DNA of 64,000 bases, from NCBI RefSeq assembly GCF_005877055.1, contig NZ_CP039424.1:1240001-1304000 (forward strand). Direction: 5' to 3'. The position numbers and the translations under genes were made by a program. The first letter of the stretch is position 1. Each line of letters begins with the position of its first letter. Under the pieces are notes generated by a model. It was not told the origin of the DNA. It was given only the letters and a program-made list of their open reading frames with translations, and searched no databases. The DNA is from Citricoccus sp. SGAir0253. GTDB taxonomy: Bacteria; Actinomycetota; Actinomycetes; Actinomycetales; Micrococcaceae. Positions 20,744 to 28,700 of this stretch are shown piece after piece.

Positions 20744-21310
20744 TCACCCGAGCTCCAGCGCGGTCACCTTCCACCGCTCGCGGCGGCGCTCGATGCGCAG
20801 GGCCACGGCCCGGACCCGGTCCGGCAGCCTGACCGTGGCGCTGGCCTCGTAGACGCCCTCGGCGGCCGCGCAGCACCGCGCGCCGAGGGCCTGGGGTGCC
20901 CCGGCGGCCCCGCGGTCCGGCCGCGTCCGGCCGGCCAGGTCCGCCCGGCGGACCATCTTGCCGTAGGTGGGCAGGTCCAGCCAGGCGGAGAGCTGCCGGG
21001 CCGGGCGCAGGCCCAGTTCCGCCTCCACGCAGGCCAGGGCCACGATGCGCGCGAGCGCCCGCACGTGGCGCTCCTCCTCGCGGCGCGTCTCGTCCCGCGC
21101 ACGGCAGCGGGGGACCGGTGCGCCGTCCGCCGGTGGACGCGGCGCCCACGCGGCAAGCGCCGGCCGCGGGGCGCCCCGTTCGAGGGGCCGGGCCGACGCC
21201 GGTGAGCCCGCGGGCTGTCCCGGCGCCCGGGGCGGCAGCGCGCCGGGCACGGAGGAGGCGGTCGGTGCGGCGGACGGTCGGTGGTCGATGGTCGGGCCGG
21301 CGATGGTCAT
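20744..21310 (-). CDS. DUF6459/Rv3235-type protein
   Basis: 188 residues. The N-terminal half is disordered, Ala/Pro/Arg-rich. The C-terminal domain (about 95-188: RALARIVALACVEAELGLRP, ARQLSAWLDLPTYGKM, RLPDRVRAVALRIERRRERW) matches a small actinobacterial family found next to secA, as Rv3235 is in mycobacteria. Function unknown. ATG 21310 was chosen for GGAGGAACC directly upstream; an in-frame start at 21355 exists. It converges on secA with about 20 nt between stops. A LysM gene lies just upstream on the same strand and may be co-transcribed. Confidence 0.78.
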   Translation of the reverse strand: MTIAGPTIDHRPSAAPTASSVPGALPPRAPGQPAGSPASARPLERGAPRPALAAWAPRPPADGAPVPRCRARDETRREEERHVRALARIVALACVEAELGLRPARQLSAWLDLPTYGKMVRRADLAGRTRPDRGAAGAPQALGARCCAAAEGVYEASATVRLPDRVRAVALRIERRRERWKVTALELG

Positions 21311-21376
21311 GGTTCCTCCGGTGGTTCGGTGGGTGCGTGTCGGCCGCGGCACCACAGTGCCGCGTCCCGGGCGGGA

Positions 21377-22177
21377 TCAGGAGACGGGAGGCGCGGCCAG
21401 GATCGTCCCGGGGACCAGCAGGCCGGCGTCGGGACCGATGACCGCCCGGTTCTGCCCGTACCACTGGCGCCACCGGCGGTCGATCTCCAGGTCCGTGGCG
21501 TACGGGCCGAGCTCCTCGGCGGCGATGTCCCACAGGCAGTCCCCGGCCCGGACGGTCACGGACCGCGGAGCCGCGGCGTCCCCGCGAGCGGTCAGCGTCG
21601 CCCCCGGGACGGGGGGCGGTGGCGGCGCCGGCCGCCACCCCGGATGCGGCGGGTCCGTCACCTCGCGGGGGGCCTCGGGCAGGTCGACGGCGGCCGCGGC
21701 CCAGGTGGGCGGGGGGCCCCCGGGAGGGAGTGCGGCGGGCGGCCGGGCCGCTGACACGCGCGGCCCCGGGCCGTGGAGCCCGACCGCGGCCGGGGGAGCG
21801 GGCTCGGCCTCGCCGGCCCAGGCGCCCGGTGCCAGCACCAGGTTCACCCCCAGCACGGACGCGGCGACCCGGCGCAGGAACGCCGGGGACAGGCCCCGGC
21901 CCCACCGCGCCAGGCGCACGGAGTGCACGCGGTGGCCCACGGAGGCCAGCAGGGCACCGGCCAGCGCCAGCAGCCACCACGTCGCCACCAGGACCCCCGC
22001 CCCGGCACACGCCGAGGCCACCGCGTTCTCCACGAGCTGCAGTCCGCCCCGCGCCCCCGGTCGGAGGCCGGCGGAGCCGATCCACCACAGGACGGGTCCG
22101 GCCGCGGTGCACAGCAGGGCCAGGACCAGGTCCTCGCCCGCGAGGGGTGGGCGGTGGCGGGGGGAGGAGGCGCTCAC
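21377..22177 (-). CDS. LysM-domain membrane protein
   Basis: 266 residues. Three to four hydrophobic segments at about 17-37, 53-76 and 98-118 (DLVLALLCTAAGPVLWWIGS; GVLVATWWLLALAGALLASV; LRRVAASVLGVNLVLAPGAW) are followed by a Pro/Ala-rich linker. A LysM domain at about 206-262 (SVTVRAGDCLWDIAAEELGP, then WRQWYGQNRAVIGPDAGLLV) would bind peptidoglycan glycan strands outside the cell. GTG 22177 is preceded by GAAGGGA at 8 nt. Upstream lies a locally AT-rich segment with 10-bp direct repeats and a TTGACA motif, so this gene is a likely target of the BldC-like regulator encoded 0.8 kb away. Same strand as the DUF6459 gene. Confidence 0.82.
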   Translation of the reverse strand: MSASSPRHRPPLAGEDLVLALLCTAAGPVLWWIGSAGLRPGARGGLQLVENAVASACAGAGVLVATWWLLALAGALLASVGHRVHSVRLARWGRGLSPAFLRRVAASVLGVNLVLAPGAWAGEAEPAPPAAVGLHGPGPRVSAARPPAALPPGGPPPTWAAAAVDLPEAPREVTDPPHPGWRPAPPPPPVPGATLTARGDAAAPRSVTVRAGDCLWDIAAEELGPYATDLEIDRRWRQWYGQNRAVIGPDAGLLVPGTILAAPPVS

Positions 22178-22290
22178 GGGGACGTCCCTTCGGCGGGTGC
22201 GGCGGGGGAGCCGGCACGGATGGGTGTGATGCGCCCAGCCAACAGGTCGTGCACTATGATGTCAATGGCTATCTTCCACCCCATTCAGGT

Positions 22291-22330
22291 CGTCTTGGGT
22301 GTCGTTTGATGTCATTTGATGCCATTCCGG
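22291..22330. promoter_or_regulatory. 10-bp direct-repeat array, candidate BldC-type operator
   Basis: GTCGTTTGAT (22301-22310) and GTCATTTGAT (22311-22320) are adjacent decamers differing at one base. Degenerate copies flank them on both sides (CGTCTTGGGT, GCCATTCCGG), and a further GATGTCAATG lies near 22258-22267. The repeats sit in an AT-rich patch between the LysM gene (minus) and the gene at 22415 (plus). Head-to-tail direct repeats at 9-10 bp pitch are the known binding mode of Streptomyces BldC; the link is inferred. Confidence 0.45.
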
Positions 22331-22402
22331 CGTCCGGTGCTCCCCCGAGGGGCCCTCGCGGGGTGCCGAGGACGACGGCGCGCGACGGTCCCGCCGGCCC
22401 CC

Positions 22403-22408
22403 TAGGCT
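22403..22408 (+). promoter_or_regulatory. -10 element TAGGCT, leaderless promoter of gene at 22415
   Basis: TAGGCT, then GGCCCC (6 nt), then ATG 22415. Confidence 0.55.
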
Positions 22409-22414
22409 GGCCCC

Positions 22415-22978
22415 ATGAGATGGGACGGACTCTTCGCGGACCTCGAGGCCCAGCTGGCCCAGGGGCGGTGGCAGGACACGGAGGCCGAGGCGGCGGAGAT
22501 GACGCGCGGGGAACGGGCGGGCATCGCGCTGGCGGACCGGATCCGGGGCGCCGTGGGCACCGCCGTGCACCTGCACCTGCCGGAGGGCGAACGCCTGGTG
22601 GTCACCGTGTCCTCCGTGGGGCCGTCCTGGCTCGGCGGCACCGACGACGTGGGCGGGGTGCTCGTGAACCTGGGGGAGGTGCTCGCGGTGGAGGGACCGT
22701 TGGCCGGCGTGGCGCCCGAGCCGTCCGCCGGACGCCGGAGGCTGGGCATCGGGGCGGCCTACCGCGCCCTGTCCCGGGCGCGGGCCGGCGTCGTGGTCCT
22801 GGGCCGGGACGGGCGCTCCCTCGGCGAGGGCACCATCGACCGGGTGGGCCAGGACCACTTCGACCTGGCCGTGCACCCGCGGGACGAGCACCGACGCCCG
22901 GCGAGCGTGCGCGCCGTGCGGGTCATCCCCTTCGGCGCCGTGCGGCTGGTGCGGTCGGCTCAGGCGTCCTCGGTCTGA
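22415..22978 (+). CDS. Conserved actinobacterial hypothetical protein
   Basis: 187 residues, not assignable to a named family by eye. It begins MRWDGLFADLEAQLAQGRW, has a helical segment to about 45, then beta-rich sequence: VGTAVHLHLPEGERLVVTVS, GVLVNLGEVLAVEGP and AGVVVLGRDGRSLGEGTIDR. The end, VRVIPFGAVRLVRSAQAS, is again strand-like. This gives two OB/SH3-like small barrels at most. No signal peptide or membrane segment. The start is firm: TAGGCT sits 6 nt before the ATG. Its 3' end overlaps the BldC-like gene on the opposite strand by 19 nt, so the two could interfere at the transcript level. Confidence 0.75.
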   Translation: MRWDGLFADLEAQLAQGRWQDTEAEAAEMTRGERAGIALADRIRGAVGTAVHLHLPEGERLVVTVSSVGPSWLGGTDDVGGVLVNLGEVLAVEGPLAGVAPEPSAGRRRLGIGAAYRALSRARAGVVVLGRDGRSLGEGTIDRVGQDHFDLAVHPRDEHRRPASVRAVRVIPFGAVRLVRSAQASSV

Positions 22979-23190
22979 GGCGACACCGCCCGCCGGGCCT
23001 CGGCCTTGGCGGCCTGTTCGGCGTACAGGCCCTGGATGTACTCGTCCAGCTTGACCTGCTCCACGCGCCACTGTCCGCGCCCGCCGATCTGGATGGCGGG
23101 CAGCTCGCCGCTACGCACGATCGCCCGGGCCTGGGCCATGGAGATCTGCAACTCCTCGGCGACGTCGGTCAGGGTGAGGAAGCGCGGCAT
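22960..23190 (-). CDS. BldC-like MerR/excisionase-family DNA-binding protein
   Basis: 76 residues. A single winged helix-turn-helix: LTLTDVAEELQISMAQARAI (helix-turn-helix, about 5-24) then VRSGELPAIQIGGRGQWRVE (wing) and a short helix VKLDEYIQGLYAEQ. This is the size and pattern of BldC, which in Streptomyces binds direct repeats as head-to-tail oligomers and times development. In non-sporulating Micrococcaceae its role is unknown. ATG 23190 has GGAGGACC directly upstream; longer in-frame starts to 23289 lack a ribosome site. A decamer repeat array lies 630 bp downstream of its stop. Confidence 0.85.
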   Translation of the reverse strand: MPRFLTLTDVAEELQISMAQARAIVRSGELPAIQIGGRGQWRVEQVKLDEYIQGLYAEQAAKAEARRAVSPQTEDA

Positions 23191-23326
23191 CGGTCCTCCG
23201 GGTCGTGGTGGCGGGTGTCCTGGCGCCATTGTCCCACGTCCCCTCCGCCGCGCCGCCGACCGTCCACAGGACCGGACCGTCCGCGACACCGTCCACAGGC
23301 GGACCGCCCGGCCGTGGCCACCTGAC

Positions 23327-23332
23327 TAGGCT
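23327..23332 (+). promoter_or_regulatory. -10 element TAGGCT for SAF/CpaB-like gene
   Basis: TAGGCT with predicted start near 23339, about 40 nt before GTG 23379. Unlike the leaderless genes a GGGAGGA ribosome site is present. Confidence 0.5.
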
Positions 23333-23378
23333 GGCGGCAGCAGCCGGTGGGGACGGGCCCGCCGGGAGGACGGGAGGG

Positions 23379-24023
23379 GTGCGCGTGGAGGGGACGAACA
23401 CTGCAGGGGCTCCGCGGCTGCGGCGGCCGGGCTGGAGGGATCCGCGGCTGCTGGCCGGGATCCTCCTCGTGCTGTTGTCCGTGGCCGGTGTCGTGGCGCT
23501 GGTCCGGTCACTGGACCGGTCCGAGGGGTACTGGGCCGCCGGGCGGGACCTGGTGCCCGGCGCCCTGGTGCAGCCGGGCGACCTGGCCGTCGTCGAGGCC
23601 CGGCTGGGGGACGCTGCCGACGACTACCTGCCAGCGGACGGGCCGGCGCCGCAGGACGTGTCCGTGGTCGGCACCGTCCGGCGGGGCGAGCTCCTGCCGG
23701 CCCGGGCCGTGGCCGCCGTGGACCCCGCGTCCCGGCAGGCCGTGGCCCTCACCCTGGACGACGCCCTGCCCGCCGGCACGGGTCCCGGGGCGCGCGTGGA
23801 CGTGTGGATCGCGACCCCGGACGGCCGCCAGGGCTTCGCGGAGCCGGAGCTGGTCGCGCGCGACGCCGAGCTCGCCGAGGTCTCGGAGGCCACGGGCTCC
23901 TTCGGCACCACCGGGGACGTCTCCGTGCAGGTGCTGCTGGGACCGGACGAGCTGCCGGAGGTCCTGGACGCCAAGGGCAACGGTGCCCGCATCAGCGTCG
24001 TGCCCTCGCTCGGCGGACGGTAG
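23379..24023 (+). CDS. SAF-domain protein, CpaB/RcpC-like
   Basis: 214 residues. One membrane anchor at about 22-42 (LLAGILLVLLSVAGVVALVR), then a periplasm-side SAF domain (about 50-115: YWAAGRDLVPGALVQPGDLA, RRGELLPARAVAAVD), and a C-terminal portion (LTLDDALPAGTGPGARVDVW) as in CpaB of Flp/Tad pili, which stabilises the secretin or assembly base. GTG 23379 follows GGGAGGA at 8 nt; GTG 23385 is possible. The MinD-like gene starts 9 nt after the stop. No pilin, CpaF ATPase or TadB/C genes are in the window, so an actual pilus is unproven. Confidence 0.8.
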   Translation: MRVEGTNTAGAPRLRRPGWRDPRLLAGILLVLLSVAGVVALVRSLDRSEGYWAAGRDLVPGALVQPGDLAVVEARLGDAADDYLPADGPAPQDVSVVGTVRRGELLPARAVAAVDPASRQAVALTLDDALPAGTGPGARVDVWIATPDGRQGFAEPELVARDAELAEVSEATGSFGTTGDVSVQVLLGPDELPEVLDAKGNGARISVVPSLGGR

Positions 24024-24031
24024 GGCCGGAC

Positions 24032-25672
24032 GTGCGCCAGGTCTCGGTCGCCACCACCATCCTGCCCGGGCACGACCACGTCTCCGGGCTCGAGAGGCTG
24101 CGCGGGCCCGTGACGGTGGTCCGCCGGTGCGAGAGCCTCGCCGAGCTCATCTCCGTCGGCCGCTCCGGTCTCGCCGACGTGTTGCTCGTCGCGGGCGACA
24201 CCGAGCAGCTGACCCTCACGTTCCTGGAGGCCGTCGCCGCCGGATCCGCCGGCCGGGCGCCCGCGGTGGCGGCGCTGAGCGAGGTGGCCACCGAGCGCGA
24301 GCGGCTCGACCGCCTCGGGGTGCCCTCGCTCGCGGTCGGCGGCGACCCCGCCGCCCTCGCGGCATTGCTGCAGGACGCCGCGACGACGGTGCGCGAGCCC
24401 CTCGCCGGCTCCGGTGCGGGCGCACGGGGCGGGACGGGCCGGGATCCCGAGGGCGTCCGCCGCGGGCGTCGGGCGGCGCCCGGTCCGGAGCAGGTCCTCC
24501 TGGCCCCGGACTCCGGCGGTACCGCGGGGGGAGGGGATGCCGCGGATGGCCGCACCGCGGCGCCGGCCCCCGGGCGGGCGGATCCCGCGCCGGCCGGTCC
24601 CGCGGCGCCCGCGGGCGCCGGGCCGGAGGCACCCGGCGCCGCCGTCGGCCCGGACGCCGGGCTCGGGGACGTCACCGCGGCCGCCCCGGGAGCGGGGACA
24701 GACCCGGGGTACGGGCCGGTGGACGGCCCCGGGACGGCGGCCGCCCCACCGCGGACGACGGCCGTCTGGGGGCCGGCGGGCAGCCCCGGGCGGACGACGG
24801 TCGCCGTCAACCTGGCCGTGGAACTCGCCCTCGCGGGCCGGCGCACCCTGCTCGTGGACCTGGACACCTACGCCGCCTCGGCCGGGGTGCTGCTGGGCCT
24901 GCTCGACGAGTCCGCCGGCATCGCCCAGGCCTGCCGGCGGGCGGACCAGGGCGGCATCGACCCCGAGGGGGTGGCGCGGTGCGCCCTCACGGCCCGCGTC
25001 GCCGGGGCCACGCTCCAGGTGCTCACCGGCCTGACGCGCGCGGACCGGTGGCCCGAACTGCGCCGGGGCGCCCTGGACGCCGTGCTCGAGGCGGGGTCCG
25101 CGGGCTGGGACGAGGTGGTGCTCGACTGCGGCTTCAGCCTCGAGCAGGACGAGGAGCTCAGCTTCGACGTGCCCGCCCCCCAGCGCAACGCCGCCACCCT
25201 GGCCGGGCTGTCCGCCGCCGACCGCGTCCTGGCCGTCGGCACGGGGGACCCCGTGGGCCTGCCGCGGCTGCTGCGCGCCCTGGACGAACTGGACCGCACC
25301 GGGGTGGCCGCCGCGGCGCACGTGGAGCTCGTCGTCAACCAGGTCCGGGCGGAGGCCTCGGGCGTGGCCCCGCAGGCGCAGGTCCGCAGCGTGCTCGAGC
25401 GGTTCGCGGGGGACCGGGAGGTCTCCGCGTTCCTGCCCTGGGATCGCCGGTCCCTCGACCGGGCCGTGCTCGGCGGCCAGGTCCTGGCCGAGGCGGCCCC
25501 GTCCTCGGCGCTGCGGCGGGCCGTGGCGGGACTGGCCGGTGCCCCGCACCCGGTCGAGGCCCGCTCTGGCTGGCGGCGGTGGGTGCCCCGCGGCGGGCCG
25601 GGCGCGGCCGGTTCACGCCGTGAGACGTGGGCCACTAGGCTCGGGAGGAGTGGACCAAGGACGTTCCACTGA
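24032..25672 (+). CDS. MinD/CpaE-like P-loop ATPase with deviant Walker A
   Basis: 546 residues. Residues 1-120 form a receiver-like/CpaE N-domain (VSVATTILPGHDHVSGLERL; VLLVAGDTEQLTLTFLEAVA). About 120-240 is a Pro/Ala/Gly linker. The ATPase domain (243-510) has the loop GPAGSPGRTT at 247-256, where Arg254 stands in the place of the conserved lysine, LLVDLDTYAASAG near 273-285 and LDCGFSLEQDEELSFD. CpaE-type proteins place Flp pilus machinery at a pole; relatives with PGRT instead of PGKT are, as I recall, common in actinobacteria. GTG 24032, 9 nt after the SAF gene. The 3' end contains the promoter of the glutamate dehydrogenase gene. Confidence 0.8.
   Translation: MRQVSVATTILPGHDHVSGLERLRGPVTVVRRCESLAELISVGRSGLADVLLVAGDTEQLTLTFLEAVAAGSAGRAPAVAALSEVATERERLDRLGVPSLAVGGDPAALAALLQDAATTVREPLAGSGAGARGGTGRDPEGVRRGRRAAPGPEQVLLAPDSGGTAGGGDAADGRTAAPAPGRADPAPAGPAAPAGAGPEAPGAAVGPDAGLGDVTAAAPGAGTDPGYGPVDGPGTAAAPPRTTAVWGPAGSPGRTTVAVNLAVELALAGRRTLLVDLDTYAASAGVLLGLLDESAGIAQACRRADQGGIDPEGVARCALTARVAGATLQVLTGLTRADRWPELRRGALDAVLEAGSAGWDEVVLDCGFSLEQDEELSFDVPAPQRNAATLAGLSAADRVLAVGTGDPVGLPRLLRALDELDRTGVAAAAHVELVVNQVRAEASGVAPQAQVRSVLERFAGDREVSAFLPWDRRSLDRAVLGGQVLAEAAPSSALRRAVAGLAGAPHPVEARSGWRRWVPRGGPGAAGSRRETWATRLGRSGPRTFH
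25636..25641 (+). promoter_or_regulatory. -10 element TAGGCT for glutamate dehydrogenase
   Basis: TAGGCT inside the end of the MinD-like gene, with predicted start near 25648 and a leader of about 80 nt before ATG 25728. Confidence 0.45.
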
Positions 25673-25727
25673 TCCGGTCGCCCCGGTGCACCGGAACCGT
25701 TGCCGCGATGGAAGAGGACACCACCAG

Positions 25728-28700
25728 ATGTCATCGTCGACCCCCCTGTGGACCGACCAGCACGACTCCACCACCCCGGAGGAGCAGGTCGATCCCGCCT
25801 CCCTGGAGAGCGCCTACTTCGAGCACGTCTCGGAGGCGGACGTCGCCGAACTGGACCCGGGAACGCGCCGGGCGCTCGTGACCACGCACGTGGAGCTGGC
25901 CGCCGCGAAGGGCCGCCGGGAGGCCGTCGTCCGGGTCACCCCGGCCGGCCCCCACGCGCTCGTCCAGGTCGTCCAGGACGACATGCCCTACCTGGTCGAC
26001 TCCGTGACGGCCGAGTTGACCCGACTGGGCCACGCCATCCAGCTCGTGGCCCACCCCACGTTCATCACCCACCGGGACGAGGAGACCGGCCGCCTGCTCT
26101 CCGTCCACCGCGTGCTGGCCCAGAACGGCACCGCCAGCGGGGACACCACCGCGGCACTGTCCAGCCTCGGCTCGCTCGTGTCCGGGGACGGCGCCCGGGC
26201 GGAGGTCGAGTCCTGGATCGGGATCCAGACCCTCGGGCCCATGACGGACGAGCAGGCCGCCGAGCTCGAGGAGGGACTGGCCGTGGTCCTGGCGGACGTG
26301 CGCGCCGCCGTCGCCGACTCCGACCGCATGCGCTCGGCCGCCTTCACCGCCGCCCGCACCCTCGCCCACGATGCGCCGGCGACCGTCAACGGGGTCCGCC
26401 AGAGCACGGAGCTGCTGAACTGGATGGAGGACGGGCACTTCACCTTCATGGGCTACCGCGAGTACCTCCTGCGCAGTGGGGACAACGGCCAGGTGCTCGT
26501 GCCCGTGGAGGACACGGGCCTGGGCGTGCTGCGCGAACGGCCCAGCGCGCCGCCGTCCCCGCTGTCCCTGGCCGGGCGCAACCAGATCGAGCAGCCCATC
26601 CCGCTGATCATCACCAAGGCGAACTCGCGCTCGCGCGTGCAGCGCGCCGCGTACCTGGACTACGTGGCCGTCAAGACCTACGCCCGGGACGGACGGGTCG
26701 TGGGCGAGCGGCGCTTCATCGGCCTCTGGGACCCCTCGGTCTACACGGTCTCCGTGGCGGACATCCCCCTGGTGCGGGACAAGGTGGCCGCCGTGCTGGC
26801 CCTGTCCGGCTTCCCGCAGGACTCCCACTCGGGCGCCGAGCTGGAGCAGATCCTCGAGACCTACCCCCGCGACGAGCTGTTCCAGGTGGGCGTCGAGGAG
26901 CTCTGGGACACCTGCCGGCAGATCCTCCAGCTGCAGGAGCGCCGCCGGACCCGGCTCTTCCTGCGCCCGGACACGTACGGCCGCTTCATCAACGCCCTGA
27001 TCTACCTGCCCCGGGACCGGTACAACACCACGGTGCGCGGCCGGATCCAGGACGTGCTGCTCGAGGCCCTGGGCGGGGAGTCGCTCGACTTCCAGGTCCG
27101 CCTCACCGAGTCCGTCCTCGCCCGGCTCTACTTCCGGATCCGGTTGCCGCGGGAGCTCGAGCGCGCCGCCCCGGTGGACGCGCAGGAGCTCGAGCGGCGC
27201 CTGGTCCAGGCCGTGCGGTCGTGGAAGGAGGGCGTGGACGAGAAGGCCGTCGAGGCCTTCGGCCAGGACGGCGGGGTGGACACCGCCCGGTTGTGGGACG
27301 AGGCCTTCCCGCAGGCCTACCGCGTGGCGTACGAGGTCGACGACGCGCTGGAGGACATCGGCCGCTTCACCGGCCTGCCCGGGGACGGCACGCCGGGGGT
27401 GCACGTCGTGCCGCCCGTCGCGGACGAGCGCTCGCGGGAGGCCGGGGAACTGGTCGGGGGCCGCACGGTGGGGCGGATGAAGGTCTACTCGGACCGTCCG
27501 CGCACGCTCACCGAGGTGCTGCCCGTGCTGCAGAACCTGGGCCTGTCCGTCATCGACGAGCGGCCCTTCGAGGTGGAGCCGACCGACGGGCGGAAGTTCT
27601 ACCTCTACGACTTCGGCCTCGGCTACCCGGAGGGCACCGATCCGCGCGAGTCGGCACGGCTGCTCGAGGACGCCGTGGTGGCGGCGGCCACGGGCGCCAC
27701 CGAGTCGGACGCGATGGACCGCCTCGTGCTGGCCCAGGGCCTGGACCACCGCACGGTCGCCATGCTCCGGGCGTACGCGAAGTACCTGCGCCAGCTCGGG
27801 CTTCCGTACACGCTGACGTTCATGGCCGACTCGCTGCTGGCCCACCCGGAGGTGTCCCGGGCCCTCGTGGACTACTTCTACGCCCGGTTCGACCCGGCGC
27901 TGCCGGCCGCCACGGACGACGACGGCGCCACCGCCGGCCCGGCCCGGCGCCGAGAGGCCGAGCGCCTGCGCGAGCTGGTCGAGGAGGCGATCGACGCCGT
28001 GCCCACGCTGGATGCCGAGCGCGTCCTGCAGGGCGTGCTGACCGTCATGCAGGCCACCCAGCGCACGAGCTTCTTCCAGGACCACCGCCGGATCAGCTTC
28101 AAGGTCGCCACCGAGGAGGTCCCGTTCGCCCCGCGGCCCCGGCCCGCCCGCGAGATCTGGGTGTACGCCCCGGACGTCGAGGGCGTGCACCTGCGCTTCG
28201 GGCCGGTCGCCCGCGGCGGGCTGCGCTGGTCCGACCGCCGGGAGGACTTCCGCACCGAGGTGCTCGGCCTGGTCAAGGCCCAGCAGGTGAAGAACGCCGT
28301 CATCGTCCCCAGCGGCGCCAAGGGCGGGTTCTACGCCAAGCGCCTGCCGGACCCGGCGGCGGACCGGGGGGCCTGGATGGCCGCCGGCCAGGAGGCCTAC
28401 CGCACCTTCATCCGCGGCCTGCTGGACCTCACGGACCGCCAGGAGCGCACCGCGGAGGGGGCCCGGTTCTCCGTGCGCGAGGACATAGTGCGCTACGACG
28501 GCGACGACGCCTACCTCGTGGTCGCGGCCGACAAGGGCACCGCCTCGTTCTCGGACACGGCCAACGAGATCTCCGCCGAGTACGGGCACTGGCTGGGCGA
28601 CGCCTTCGCCTCCGGGGGGTCCGTGGGCTACGACCACAAGGCCATGGGCATCACGGCGCGCGGCGCCTGGGAGTCCGTCAAGAGCCACTTCGCCTCGATC

